This document shows, piece by piece, positions 42,801 to 51,054 of a stretch of DNA of 64,000 nucleotides. The notes beneath the pieces were generated by a model. The model was given only the letters and a program-made list of their open reading frames with translations. It was not told the DNA's origin and ran no database searches. The DNA comes from an uncultured Pseudomonas sp. (GTDB lineage Bacteria > Pseudomonadota > Gammaproteobacteria > Pseudomonadales > Pseudomonadaceae): the NCBI RefSeq assembly GCF_913777995.1, contig NZ_CAJYVE010000031.1, forward strand, positions 1 through 64,000. Reading direction: 5' to 3'. Position 1 is the first letter of the stretch; each line of letters starts with the position of its first letter. The position numbers and the translations under genes were made by a program.

Positions 42801-42939
42801 CCTGGCCTACACCCTGATCGGCGGCACCCTGGTGGGAACGGCGATGACCCTGGTGTTCCTGCCGGCGATGTACGCGATCTGGTTTCGCATCCGCCCACAG
42901 GGTGAACGCGGCCAAGACAAACAGGTTCGAGTTGAGTGA
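39847..42939 (+). CDS. RND multidrug-type efflux permease
   Basis: The 1030 residues, normal for the AcrB/HAE1 family, have 12 transmembrane helices, two large periplasmic loops and the proton-relay aspartates in GLLVDDAIIAIEMM. The N-terminus (FNLSALAVRERSITLFLIVLIGVAGVLAFFKLGRAEDPPFTVK) is of the clade lacking the classical AcrB start, often annotated simply as RND transporter. No outer-membrane factor gene follows, so a chromosomal TolC/OprM-like partner must be shared. The product of the next gene, a ketoacyl synthase, hints that the substrate may be a fatty-acid-like compound. Confidence 0.93.
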   Translation: MSDGRFNLSALAVRERSITLFLIVLIGVAGVLAFFKLGRAEDPPFTVKQLTVISAWPGATAQQMQDLVAEPLEKRLQELKWYDRSETYTRAGLAFTMLSLLDKTPPGEVQEQFYQARKKLGDEARNLPAGVIGPMINDEFADVTFALFALKAQGEPQRQLVREAETLRQRLLHVPGVKKVNIIGEQAERIFVSFSHDRLATLGVAPQDIFAALNGQNALTPAGSIETQGPQVVLRLDGAFDQLAQIRNTPINVRGRTLKLADLASVERGYEDPAAFRVRNGGEPALLLGVVMREGWNGLALGKALEAESTAINAELPLGMSLSKVTDQAVNISSAVDEFMIKFFVALLVVMLVCFLSMGWRVGVVVAAAVPLTLAMVFVVMAATGKNFDRITLGSLILALGLLVDDAIIAIEMMVVKMEEGYDRLRASAYAWSHTAAPMLSGTLVTAVGFLPNGFAQSTAGEYTSNMFWIVGIALIASWLVAVAFTPYLGVKLLPDIARVEGGHAAIYDTPRYNRFRRVLTKVIARKWLVAGAVLGLFVTAVLGMGAVKKQFFPTSDRPEVLVDIQLPYGSAIEKTQAAAIKVEAWLREQQEAQIVTTYIGQGPPRFFLAMAPELPDPSFAKIVVLTSGEQAREVLKQRLRQAVAEGLAAEARVRVAQLVFGPYSPYPVAYRVMGPDPMRLREIASQVQDVLLASPMMRTVNMDWGPRVPTLHFSLDQDRLQAVGLSSAEVAQQLQFLLSGVPITAVREDIRSVQVTGRAAGDVRLDPARIADFTLAGANGQRIPLAQVGEVEVRMEDPLLRRRDRTPTLTVRGDIDEALQPPDVSAALWKDLQPLIARLPAGYRIEMAGSIEESGKASQAILPLLPIMIAVTLLIIILQVRSISAMVMVFLTSPLGLIGVVPVLLLFQQPFGINALVGLIALSGILMRNTLILIGQIHQNQHDGLDPFKAVIEATVQRARPVLLTALAAILAFIPLTHSVFWGTLAYTLIGGTLVGTAMTLVFLPAMYAIWFRIRPQGERGQDKQVRVE

Positions 42940-42955
42940 CGACGAGGAAATGGCA

Positions 42956-44236
42956 ATGAACAATCAGCAGCACACACGCATCGTGGTCACCGGCATGGGC
43001 CTGGTCAGCCCCTTGGGGTGTGGCGTCGAACACGCCTGGCAGCGCCTGCTGGCCGGGCAGTCGGGCATCGTTCGGCTGCCTGAGCACTTCACCGAGGGCA
43101 CTGGCGTCAGCGTCGGCGGGCAGGTGCCGGAGCTGGCCGACGACCCGCTGGCTGGCTACAACCCGGACGCGGTGATCCCGCCCAAGGAGCGCAAGAAGAT
43201 GGACCGCTTCATCGAGTTCGCCCTGGTGGCCGCCGACGAAGCCTTGCGCCAGGCCGGCTGGCAGCCGCAGGGTGAGGCCGAGCAGCAGCGCACTGCGACC
43301 CTCATCGCTTCGGGCGTGGGGGGCTTCGGGGCCATGGCCGAGTCGGTGCGCACCACCGACCAGCGCGGCCCGCGACGCCTGTCGCCGTTCACCGCACCGT
43401 CGTTCCTGGCCAACATGGCGGCTGGCAACGTGTCGATCCGCCATGGCTTCAAGGGGCCGCTGGGCGCGCCGGTTACCGCCTGCGCCGCAGGCGTGCAGGC
43501 GATTGGCGATGCGGCGCGCATGATCCGCAGCGGTGAAGCGGACATCGCCCTGTGCGGCGGCAGCGAGGCGGCCATTGATCGTGTCACCCTCGGCTGCTTC
43601 GCCGCCGCGCGTGCGCTGTCCACCTCTGCCGACCCGCAGCAGGCCTCGCGGCCGTTCGACCGTGAGCGTGACGGTTTCGTCATGGCCGAAGGCGCCGGGC
43701 TGCTGGTCATCGAGTCGCTGGAGCATGCCCTGGCGCGCGGGGCGACCCCGCTGGCCGAGCTGGTGGGCTATGGCACCAGCGCCGATGCCTATCACCTCAC
43801 CGCCGGCCCGGAAGATGGCAATGGTGCCCGGCGGGCCATGCAGGCGGCCTTGCAGCAAGCCGGCGTGAGTGCTGCCGAGGTGCAACACATCAATGCCCAT
43901 GCAACCTCCACGCCGGTCGGCGACAAGGGTGAACTGGCGGCCATTGGTGCGCTGTTCGGCACCGGCAGCGGCGTGGCGATCAGTTCGACCAAGTCGGCCA
44001 CCGGCCACCTGCTGGGCGCCGCTGGCGGCATCGAGGCGATCTTCACCGTGCTGGCGCTGCGTGACCAGGTGGTGCCGCCCACCCTGAACCTGCAGCAGCC
44101 CGACGAGGCCGCCGCAGGCCTGGAGCTGGTGGCCCTTGAAGCGCGGCACATGGCGATCACTCATGCCCTGTCGAACGGCTTCGGTTTCGGCGGGGTCAAC
44201 GCCAGCGTGCTGTTCCGCCGTTGGGAGGGGGCCTGA
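42956..44236 (+). CDS. fabF: FabF-like beta-ketoacyl-ACP synthase II within the efflux operon
   Basis: The 426-residue enzyme has the KAS II triad: Cys176 in VTACAAGVQAIGDA, a His in HINAHATSTPVGD and a second His in STKSATGHLLGAAGG, plus the GFGGVNAS C-terminal loop. It elongates acyl-ACP with malonyl-ACP. The ATG at 42956 has GAGGAA at correct spacing. It follows the pump gene by 16 bp and is coupled to the exporter gene by a TGATG overlap. It is thus probably a second, non-housekeeping FabF devoted to a special acyl chain, or an antibiotic-insensitive replacement. Confidence 0.9.
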   Translation: MNNQQHTRIVVTGMGLVSPLGCGVEHAWQRLLAGQSGIVRLPEHFTEGTGVSVGGQVPELADDPLAGYNPDAVIPPKERKKMDRFIEFALVAADEALRQAGWQPQGEAEQQRTATLIASGVGGFGAMAESVRTTDQRGPRRLSPFTAPSFLANMAAGNVSIRHGFKGPLGAPVTACAAGVQAIGDAARMIRSGEADIALCGGSEAAIDRVTLGCFAAARALSTSADPQQASRPFDRERDGFVMAEGAGLLVIESLEHALARGATPLAELVGYGTSADAYHLTAGPEDGNGARRAMQAALQQAGVSAAEVQHINAHATSTPVGDKGELAAIGALFGTGSGVAISSTKSATGHLLGAAGGIEAIFTVLALRDQVVPPTLNLQQPDEAAAGLELVALEARHMAITHALSNGFGFGGVNASVLFRRWEGA

Positions 44237-45459
44237 TGAACACCGCCCTGGAGACCGCCGCCCGCAACGCCGAGCGCGCTGACGGGCCGACCCTGAATGG
44301 CCGGATCATCGCGCTGCTGGCTGGCCTGTCGGCGCTGAGCATTCTGTCCACCAACATCATCATCCCGGCTTTCCCGGACATGGGCGCGCAACTGGGCGTG
44401 TCAGCCCGCGAGCTGGGCCTGACCCTGTCGAGCTTCTTTCTCACCTTCGCCCTGGCGCAACTGCTGGTCGGACCCCTGGCTGACCGCCATGGCCGCCAGC
44501 GCCTGGTGTTGGGCGGGTTGCTGCTGTTCGTGATCGGTACCGCAGTGGGCGGCAGTGCGGCGACCCTGGAGATGCTGATCGTCGGCCGGATCATCCAGGC
44601 CCTGGGCATCTGTGCGGCGGCGGTGCTGGCCCGGGCCATTGCCCGCGACCTGTTCGAGGGCGACACCCTGGCCCGCGCGCTGTCGCTGACCATGATCGCC
44701 ACGGCCATGGCGCCGGGTTTTTCACCGCTGCTGGGCGGGGTGTTGAACGCCACGCTGGGCTGGCGGGCGATCTTCGTCGTCGTGGGCCTGGCGGCGTTGC
44801 TCACCGCCTGGTTCTACTGGCGCAGGCTGGGCGAAACCCTGCCGCCGGAAAGTCGTACACGGCTGTCGGCAGGGCAGGTCATCGTCGCTTATCTGCGACT
44901 GCTGAGAGACGGGCGGTTCTTCTTCCCGGCGATGGCCGTCAGCCTGCTGATGAGTGGCCTGTTCGCCTCGTTCGCGGCGGCACCGGCCATTCTGATGACC
45001 GGCATCGGCCTGTCGTCGCTGCAGGTCGGTTGGTACTTTGCCGCCACGGTGTTCATGGTGTTCGGCAGTGGCCTGGCCGCACCGCGACTGGCACGGCGCT
45101 TCGGTGCTCGGACCATCACCACCCTGGGCCTGGCCACCGCGCTGCTGGCGGCCTGCCTGCTGTGGTGGGGGCCCAGCCAGCCGGGCTTGGCCTGGTACAG
45201 CACCTCGATGGTGGTGTTTCTCTGTGGCATGGGCCTGGCCAACCCGCTGGGTACCGCCATTGCCATGGGGCCGTTCGGCAAGCAGGCGGGCCTGGCTTCA
45301 GCGCTGCTGGGCTTCCTGACCATGGGCTGCGGCGCACTGACCACCTGGCTGGGCTCGGTGCTCAGCTACGCACCGGTTACCACGCTGGGCGCTACCCAGG
45401 CTGCGGTCTGCCTGCTGGGCCTGGGGCTGTTCGTCATCGGCTCGTTGCAGGCGCGCTGA
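44236..45459 (+). CDS. Bcr/CflA family MFS drug exporter
   Basis: The 407-residue, 12-helix transporter has the Bcr/CflA hallmarks: STNIIIPAFPDMGAQLGVSARELGLTLSSFFLTFALAQLLVGPLADRHGRQ, with the loop-2/3 signature GPLADRHGRQ, and GRIIQALGICAAAVLARAIARDLF in helix 5. The ATG at 44236 is fused to the fabF stop (TGATG). As last gene of the tetR-regulated cluster it gives the operon two different export routes. Confidence 0.92.
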   Translation: MNTALETAARNAERADGPTLNGRIIALLAGLSALSILSTNIIIPAFPDMGAQLGVSARELGLTLSSFFLTFALAQLLVGPLADRHGRQRLVLGGLLLFVIGTAVGGSAATLEMLIVGRIIQALGICAAAVLARAIARDLFEGDTLARALSLTMIATAMAPGFSPLLGGVLNATLGWRAIFVVVGLAALLTAWFYWRRLGETLPPESRTRLSAGQVIVAYLRLLRDGRFFFPAMAVSLLMSGLFASFAAAPAILMTGIGLSSLQVGWYFAATVFMVFGSGLAAPRLARRFGARTITTLGLATALLAACLLWWGPSQPGLAWYSTSMVVFLCGMGLANPLGTAIAMGPFGKQAGLASALLGFLTMGCGALTTWLGSVLSYAPVTTLGATQAAVCLLGLGLFVIGSLQAR

Positions 45460-46125
45460 CTACCAGCGCGGCTGCAGTATGCGGATGGCCAGCAGCTCTT
45501 CCTTGGCCTGGGCCGCGGCGCCGTAGGACAGCAGCAGGTTGATGAGTCGCTGGGTGTCGAGCCACTGCCCACGGTATTCCAGGCCGGGTATCGACAGCTG
45601 CACCTGGGGTCGCCGCGCGTGCCGCACACGCGCTTTCGGCTGCAGGGCGCCGAAGGCGTTGTGGCAGGAGGGCAGGGAGGTGCCTTCACGCAAGGTGAGG
45701 GTGATGCTCAGTTGGCGGCCTCCCTTGACCCGTGCCTGAACGATGTCGCGCAACGCCAGCTCGCTATCAAGGTTGCGAAACCACAGGCTGTTCGGGGTCA
45801 GACGCAGCAGCGGCTGGCGGCTCGCATGGCGCTGTTGCCAGAGACCGGCGCAGAAGAACAGGCCGCAGACCACGAAAGCGCCGCCCAGCAGGCGGCTGTT
45901 CGCCTCACCCAGGCACAGGCCGCCCAGCACGAACATCAACAAGGTGACGCACAGCAGCCGTCGCTGCACGCGGCGGGTCAGCACCAGGGTGGTGATGTCT
46001 GGCACGGCGGCCAGCACGCGCTGGCGCTCGGCGGCGGCGAGGTGCAGCTGTTCCACGCTATGCTGTGCGAACGCCTCGGTCAGGGACTCGGCCATGTCGA
46101 ACAGACGGGCATCGCGGCAGATCAT
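45460..46125 (-). CDS. Two-helix membrane protein paired with an M48 protease
   Basis: The 221-residue product has a soluble N-terminal part (MICRDARLFDMAESLTEAFAQH), two adjacent transmembrane helices (LLCVTLLMFVLGGLCLG and LLGGAFVVCGLFFCAGLW, about 56-95) and a C-terminal PH-like or strand-rich region (PLLRLTPNSLWFRNLDSELALRDIVQARVKGG). Its start overlaps the M48 peptidase stop by four bases (ATGA), so it probably works with that protease. The family is not recognised. Confidence 0.75.
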   Translation of the reverse strand: MICRDARLFDMAESLTEAFAQHSVEQLHLAAAERQRVLAAVPDITTLVLTRRVQRRLLCVTLLMFVLGGLCLGEANSRLLGGAFVVCGLFFCAGLWQQRHASRQPLLRLTPNSLWFRNLDSELALRDIVQARVKGGRQLSITLTLREGTSLPSCHNAFGALQPKARVRHARRPQVQLSIPGLEYRGQWLDTQRLINLLLSYGAAAQAKEELLAIRILQPRW

Positions 46126-47408
46126 GCAGGGGCTCCGTGTCGAGGGGTGTCCTCCGCCGGTTGCCAGGTCCCGGTCAGTTGCGCGAACCACTGGCGGTCG
46201 GCATCGGTGGGTTGGCGAGTGGCTTCGGCCAGCAGCGGCTCGTCCAGTGCGATGTCCAGCGCCACCAGGCGCTGCTGGGTAGGCGGATGGGTGTCGAACG
46301 GGTGGGCCAGGGCCTGCGCCATGAGGCTCTGGTCGAGACTTGGCGGTGTATGCCGCAAGTGTTCGCTCAGCGCCTGGACCAGGTTGCCCTGGCGGCCCTC
46401 GCCCAGCAGCTGGTCGATGACCCGGTCGAGGGCGATGACTCGCAGCAGGGCCTGGCAGAACAGTCGCTCGCCGGCGACTTCGGCGCCCGCGCGGTCCGCC
46501 AGCAGTTCCTGGGCGCGGCGCCAGTGATGCACCGCCACCTGGAAGTGATGCAGGAATTCCCCGGCCAGCCACATGACCGGGCGTTCGAACCAGCCCGGCG
46601 GGTGGCCGTCGTCGTCCAGCAGGCTGGCGAAATGCACGGACATCAGCCTGAACTGCGCCGACACCTCGCTGCTGCGCTCCGTGTCCTGGTGGCGGAAATG
46701 CCCCAGTTCGTGGCCGATGATGGCCGCGCTTTCCGCCTGGCTCATTGAGGACAGGTAGGTCAGTGGCAGGTACAGGGTGCGTCCGCTCAGTTGTTCGCCG
46801 CTGGGTTGCAGCAGCACCGGCACGCTGGTGACGAAGAACGACTGGTCGATACCGACCACGATGTGCTCAGGTCTGGGGGCGCCGACCCGCTCGGCCAGTG
46901 CCTCTACCCAGCGCCACACCTGAGGCATCTGTTCGCGTGTCAGGCGGCGGCCGAGGAAGCTCGACCCCGGCTCACCCAGGGCCTGCCAGCGCTGGCGCAG
47001 GCGCTGGACCAGGCGGGCGCCGATGAGCAACCCGGAGACCACCGGTATGCCGAAGATGAGGATGGTCCAGCCGCCGTCCTTGAGGTGGTTCCAGCCCCAG
47101 TGCAGCTCGTAGAGCAATCCACAGCCCAGCGACATCACCAGCAACCCGACATAGGCACTCAACCAGCGGCCCAGCGCCTGCCAGCTGCTGGCCAGGTGCT
47201 CGTGCAGGAAGTCTTGCGAGCGACGCGCGCGCCAGGCATCCAGGCGCAGTTTCAGCCAGCAGGCCGGGCCGACCAGCAGTGCGGCGACCGCCAGCCAGTA
47301 GCTGAGCGTGGCCATCGGGTAATCGCCTCGATGATTTTGCAGGGTGCTCCATGTCATCAGCGCCAGGGGCACGAGCCACATGGGCAGGAACCAGCGCCAG
47401 CGGTTCAT
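46122..47408 (-). CDS. M48-family membrane metalloprotease
   Basis: The 428-residue protein has four hydrophobic segments in the first ~130 residues (MNRWRWFLPMWLVPLALMTW, then AVAALLVGPACWLKL and others). Its gluzincin motif HELGH (233-237) is followed by a downstream glutamate region (HHWRRAQELLADRAGAEVAGE) that would supply the third zinc ligand. This is the HtpX/Oma1-like peptidase_M48 type, acting at the inner membrane in protein quality control. Upstream, 47409-47616 has no gene. Confidence 0.88.
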   Translation of the reverse strand: MNRWRWFLPMWLVPLALMTWSTLQNHRGDYPMATLSYWLAVAALLVGPACWLKLRLDAWRARRSQDFLHEHLASSWQALGRWLSAYVGLLVMSLGCGLLYELHWGWNHLKDGGWTILIFGIPVVSGLLIGARLVQRLRQRWQALGEPGSSFLGRRLTREQMPQVWRWVEALAERVGAPRPEHIVVGIDQSFFVTSVPVLLQPSGEQLSGRTLYLPLTYLSSMSQAESAAIIGHELGHFRHQDTERSSEVSAQFRLMSVHFASLLDDDGHPPGWFERPVMWLAGEFLHHFQVAVHHWRRAQELLADRAGAEVAGERLFCQALLRVIALDRVIDQLLGEGRQGNLVQALSEHLRHTPPSLDQSLMAQALAHPFDTHPPTQQRLVALDIALDEPLLAEATRQPTDADRQWFAQLTGTWQPAEDTPRHGAPA

Positions 47409-47616
47409 GGCTGCGCCGCCTTGGCGGGCGCGACCGGGCGTGCGGTTCGGGTGTTTGTGAGGCAGGCGTCTGGCCGACCTCGCGATGATCGAGCGAAGGC
47501 GGGCATCGGAGTATCCGAGCAAGGGATGGCACGCTATTGAAGTACCCCGTCGTGGTGCTGCCAAGCGCCTTGGCCGCCGGGCACAACAATCGGGCCAGTG
47601 ATCACAAGCCGCGCAC

Positions 47617-49392
47617 TCAGCGGGGTCGGTCGCGGCTCTGCACCGACAGCTCCAGCGCCTGTTGCATGTCGAGGCGCGCTGAACGACCGACATCCGGGTC
47701 ATCCAGGCGATGCTGGCGCTCCGACGGCAGGATCGGCGCGGTGAGGTCTTCGGCATCCACCGGTTCGAAGTCGTAGTTGGCGCCGATCGGCAGCGAGCTG
47801 CGGCGCAGCAGGGTGCGCAGTTGCGCCGGTTGCAGTTGCGGATTGATCGACAGCATCGCCGCGACGATACCGGCGACCATGGGCGTGGCATAGGAGGTGC
47901 CGCAGTGCACGGCGCCGGTCTGCCCGGCTTCGGTGGTGGAGGCATGGGCACAGGCGGCGGCGGTGATGTCCACGCGGCGGTCGAGGTTCGACGAACGACG
48001 CCGTACCGCATAGCCGGGGTCTTGCACGGCCAGGCCGGGGCGTTCGCTGCGCTGGTGGCCGCCGACCACCAGCAGCTGGCTGGTCACGAAGGAGGACGGC
48101 AGGCGGTAGTCGTCGGTGCCGGAGAACGACGCGCCGTTGCCGGCGGAATTCACCACCAGCGCGTCCGGATGCTCTTTGCGCAACCACAGGAAGAACTCTT
48201 CGAGCAGTTCCTCGTAGCCGCTCATGGCGATGCCCGAGCGCAGCAGCGAGTCCACTTCTTCGCCCTCTACGGTACGCGCGCCGACGCGGTGGATGCCCCA
48301 GCTCCAGTTCAGCACCCGCACGCCGTCTTCCACCAGGTTCACCGAGGCGGCGATGTTGGCGGTGATGCCGGCATCGGAATTGCGTTCGACGATCACCTCG
48401 AAGCCGCCGGAGGATTTATCCAGCCCGCGCAGCAGGCCGGTGTTGCCGCCGTTGTTCCAGCTGGCGGCGAGGATGCCGGCCACGGTGCTGCCATGGGCGT
48501 CGGGCTTGGCCGCATCACGGGCGTACACGCAAGTGCGCGGCACGGCACAGGGGCCGAGGTAGTCGGCGAAGTCGGCGGTGTCGAAGTCCACATCGCGCTC
48601 GATCAGGCCGATGCGCACCGGCTGTGGCTGGATCGGCGCCTGGCGGCCGGGGATGCGCCGCTGGTAGTAGTTCACCGCATCGACGAAGCGATTGGCCGCC
48701 CATTCGTCCGAGTCGGCGGCAGGTTTTTCCGGTTCTGGTTCCGTTTTCGGGCGTGGTGCGGCGGCCTGCTCGGCTTCTTCGGCGGCGGACTCTTCGATCA
48801 CCACGGCGTCGACGCTGACCTCGCTGCCCAGGCGCAGCACCAGGGCGTCACGCTGGGTCAGGTCGTGGGCGGGCAAGCGCAACTGGTACAGGTTCAGCGG
48901 GGCGATACTGCCCACCACCTGGGCGCCGTATTTGTCCGCCAGGCGCTGCGCCTCCTGACGGCCGTCGTGGCTTTCTTCGATGATCACGCTGACCAGGTCT
49001 ACATAGGTGGTCAGGCCATCCATGTTTTGCGCCACTTCATCGGGGCGCGCGGCGACCACATGGTTGTTGCCGGTGGTCAGCCATACAGCGTTGCTTTGCC
49101 GGGCGCCGTCTTCCAGCCACAGCGGTGCGCTGTGTTGTGCCTGGGCATCGATGCGCAGGCGCAGGGTGTCGCCGTCGCGCTGCACGCTGCTGGCGGGCAA
49201 TGGCTGGTCGCCCAGCCGGAGGGTGGGCGTGGCGCTGCCCAGGCCGCGCACGCCCAGGCACCAGTCCTGCTGGCGACTGTCCAGCAGGTCGCCGCAGCGG
49301 GCCAGGGTTGCCAGGCGCAGGGGTGGTTCGGCAGCGAGGGTGGGGGCGGCCAGCGCGAACAGCGTGGCCAGGGCGACGGGGCGTAAAGGCAT
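47617..49392 (-). CDS. Exported subtilisin-like (S8) serine protease with unusual Asp motif
   Basis: The 591-residue protein has a signal peptide (MPLRPVALATLFALAAPTLAA), a ~230-residue pro/adhesive region with an acidic Pro-Glu linker, then a subtilase domain. His300 is in DAHGSTVAGI, Ser500 in CGTSYATPMVAGI and the oxyanion Asn in VVNSAGNGAS. Where subtilases have D-T/S-G, this protein has GLIERDVDF, so the catalytic Asp would be Asp267 in an ERD context. It may be active, weakened or specialised. It lies upstream of the M48 pair but 208 bp away, probably with its own promoter. Confidence 0.85.
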   Translation of the reverse strand: MPLRPVALATLFALAAPTLAAEPPLRLATLARCGDLLDSRQQDWCLGVRGLGSATPTLRLGDQPLPASSVQRDGDTLRLRIDAQAQHSAPLWLEDGARQSNAVWLTTGNNHVVAARPDEVAQNMDGLTTYVDLVSVIIEESHDGRQEAQRLADKYGAQVVGSIAPLNLYQLRLPAHDLTQRDALVLRLGSEVSVDAVVIEESAAEEAEQAAAPRPKTEPEPEKPAADSDEWAANRFVDAVNYYQRRIPGRQAPIQPQPVRIGLIERDVDFDTADFADYLGPCAVPRTCVYARDAAKPDAHGSTVAGILAASWNNGGNTGLLRGLDKSSGGFEVIVERNSDAGITANIAASVNLVEDGVRVLNWSWGIHRVGARTVEGEEVDSLLRSGIAMSGYEELLEEFFLWLRKEHPDALVVNSAGNGASFSGTDDYRLPSSFVTSQLLVVGGHQRSERPGLAVQDPGYAVRRRSSNLDRRVDITAAACAHASTTEAGQTGAVHCGTSYATPMVAGIVAAMLSINPQLQPAQLRTLLRRSSLPIGANYDFEPVDAEDLTAPILPSERQHRLDDPDVGRSARLDMQQALELSVQSRDRPR

Positions 49393-49461
49393 GCAAGCGG
49401 CGTCCGGTGGCGAGTCGTGGTGTTGACTGCGCCGGGCGCCGCTTCGTTCACCGGTGGCCGC

Positions 49462-50715
49462 TCAGATATGCAAGGCCAGCAGCGCACCGAGCAGCGCCGG
49501 CGGCATCACCAGTACGCCCAGGCGCAGGAAGTCCAGGGCGCCGACGTGCTTGCCTTCGCGCCGAATCGCCACCAGCCACAGCAGGGTCGCCAGCGAGCCG
49601 GTGATCGACAGGTTGGGACCCAGGTCGACGCCGATCAGCAGCGCGGCGGTGGTGGCGGTGGGCAGCTGCACGATATGGCCGATGGAGCCGGCGATCAGGC
49701 CGGTGGGCAGGTTGTTCATCAGGTTGCCGGCCAGCGCCGAACCAAGTCCGGCGGCCCAGTTGGCCTGCACCGGGTCGTGGCGGGCCAGGTCGGCCAGGCC
49801 ATGGGCCAGGCGTTCGATCAGCCCGGTCTGCGCCACCGCCTCGACCAGCACGAACAGCCCGGCCACCAACGGCAGGACGCCCCAGGCCACGCCCTTGAGC
49901 AGCGGCAGCGGGCTGCGCCGTTGGCCCAGGTGCACCAGGGCGGCAGTGGCCAGGCCGGCGCAGAAGGTCGGCAGGCCCAGTGGCTGGTCCAGCGCCGAGG
50001 TGCTCACCAGCACCAGCGCGGTAACCATGATGCCCAGCGCACACAGGCGGGCACCGCCCGACAGCGGTTGCAGTTCGATGGCGGTGGCCAGCGGCTGGGT
50101 GATCTGCCGACGCTGGGTCAGGCGCAGCACCAGGTAGGTGAGGCCGATGGCCGCCAGCGAGGGCAGGGTGAACTGGCGCAGCCAGTCGAGCAGCGGCGGC
50201 ATCTGGGTGCCGAACACCACCAGGTTGGCGGGGTTGGAGATCGGCAGCACGAAGCTGGCGGCATTGGCGATGAAGGCACAGATGAACAGGTAGGGCAGCG
50301 GCTCGGCCTTGGCAGCGCGGCAGGCGGCATACACCGCCGGAGTCAGCACCACCGCCGTGGCGTCGTTGGAAAGAAACACCGTCACCAAAGTACCGACCAG
50401 GAACACCAGGTTGAACAACCGTGTGCCCGACCCCCTGGCGTGCTGCACCGCGTACATCGCCAGCCAGTCGAACAGGCCCTGGCGGCGCGCCAGCTCGGCC
50501 AGCACCATCATGCCCACCAGGAACAGGTACACATCACCGCCTTCGGCCACCGCCTTGAGCGCGGTGCCGGGGGTGATCCAGCCCAGCACCACCAACAACA
50601 GGGCACCGAGCAGCGCCCAGACATACTCCGGCACGCGCCAGGGGCGCAGGATGACACCACAGGTGGCGACGGCGGCCACGATCCAGATACCCACGGCAGG
50701 GTCGATGACAGGCAT
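49462..50715 (-). CDS. ArsB-family (ion-transporter superfamily) anion permease, diverged paralogue
   Basis: The 417-residue membrane protein has about 11 or 12 helices with ArsB-superfamily features: VFLSNDATAVVLTPAVYAA (compare [16 protein letters not shown] in the ars operon) and [28 protein letters not shown] (compare [27 protein letters not shown]). It is clearly related to arsB but not part of an ars operon. Arsenite, antimonite or another anion are possible substrates. It lies 69 bp before the subtilase gene on the same strand. Confidence 0.85.
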   Translation of the reverse strand: MPVIDPAVGIWIVAAVATCGVILRPWRVPEYVWALLGALLLVVLGWITPGTALKAVAEGGDVYLFLVGMMVLAELARRQGLFDWLAMYAVQHARGSGTRLFNLVFLVGTLVTVFLSNDATAVVLTPAVYAACRAAKAEPLPYLFICAFIANAASFVLPISNPANLVVFGTQMPPLLDWLRQFTLPSLAAIGLTYLVLRLTQRRQITQPLATAIELQPLSGGARLCALGIMVTALVLVSTSALDQPLGLPTFCAGLATAALVHLGQRRSPLPLLKGVAWGVLPLVAGLFVLVEAVAQTGLIERLAHGLADLARHDPVQANWAAGLGSALAGNLMNNLPTGLIAGSIGHIVQLPTATTAALLIGVDLGPNLSITGSLATLLWLVAIRREGKHVGALDFLRLGVLVMPPALLGALLALHI

Positions 50716-50844
50716 TCAGGTTTCTCAGGCAGGGAGCAGGGCTGGGACCGGGCGATCATGCCATGGTCCGCAGACTGCTGGAATTGACGCGCCTTGATCC
50801 TGCACAGACCCCGAGCTTGATCGGGAGTTCTTGGCCGGCGTGCA

Positions 50845-51030
50845 GCCGTATCCCGGCCAAGGCCAATACGGGTCAGTTAGGCCGGGTAGGAGCTTTAGCC
50901 GCGAAGCGACCGCAGGTTCACGATAGATACAGTGAATTTTCTGGCGCTATCGCGGCTAAAGCCGCTCCCACCGGGCCACACAACGCCTAACTGCACTGTA
51001 TTGCGGCCCAGCCGCCCCTGCCAGGGCTGG
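50845..51030. repeat. Composite REP cluster
   Basis: GGTAGGAGCTTTAGCCGCGAAGCG ... TCGCGGCTAAAGCCGCTCCCACC (50885-50979) is flanked on the left by CGGCCAAGGCCAATACGGGTCAGTTAGGCC and on the right by GCCTAACTGCACTGTATTGCGGCC. It is the simplest example of the composite module also found near 26.1 and 36.3 kb. It fills the 339-bp gap between the ArsB-like gene and the TonB receptor gene. Confidence 0.85.
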
Positions 51031-51054
51031 CAGAGGGGCTGCGTGAACCCGGCT

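Noticed and set aside
40633-42963. Two long minus-strand frames
   Set aside because: They are antisense shadows of the RND pump gene.
42940-45459. Outer-membrane factor for the RND pump
   Set aside because: The genes following the pump are a ketoacyl synthase and an MFS exporter; no OprM/TolC-like protein is encoded.
47710-50787. Long plus-strand frames opposite the subtilase and ArsB-like genes
   Set aside because: Glycine/glutamine-rich shadows of real minus-strand genes with signal peptide, catalytic or transporter motifs.
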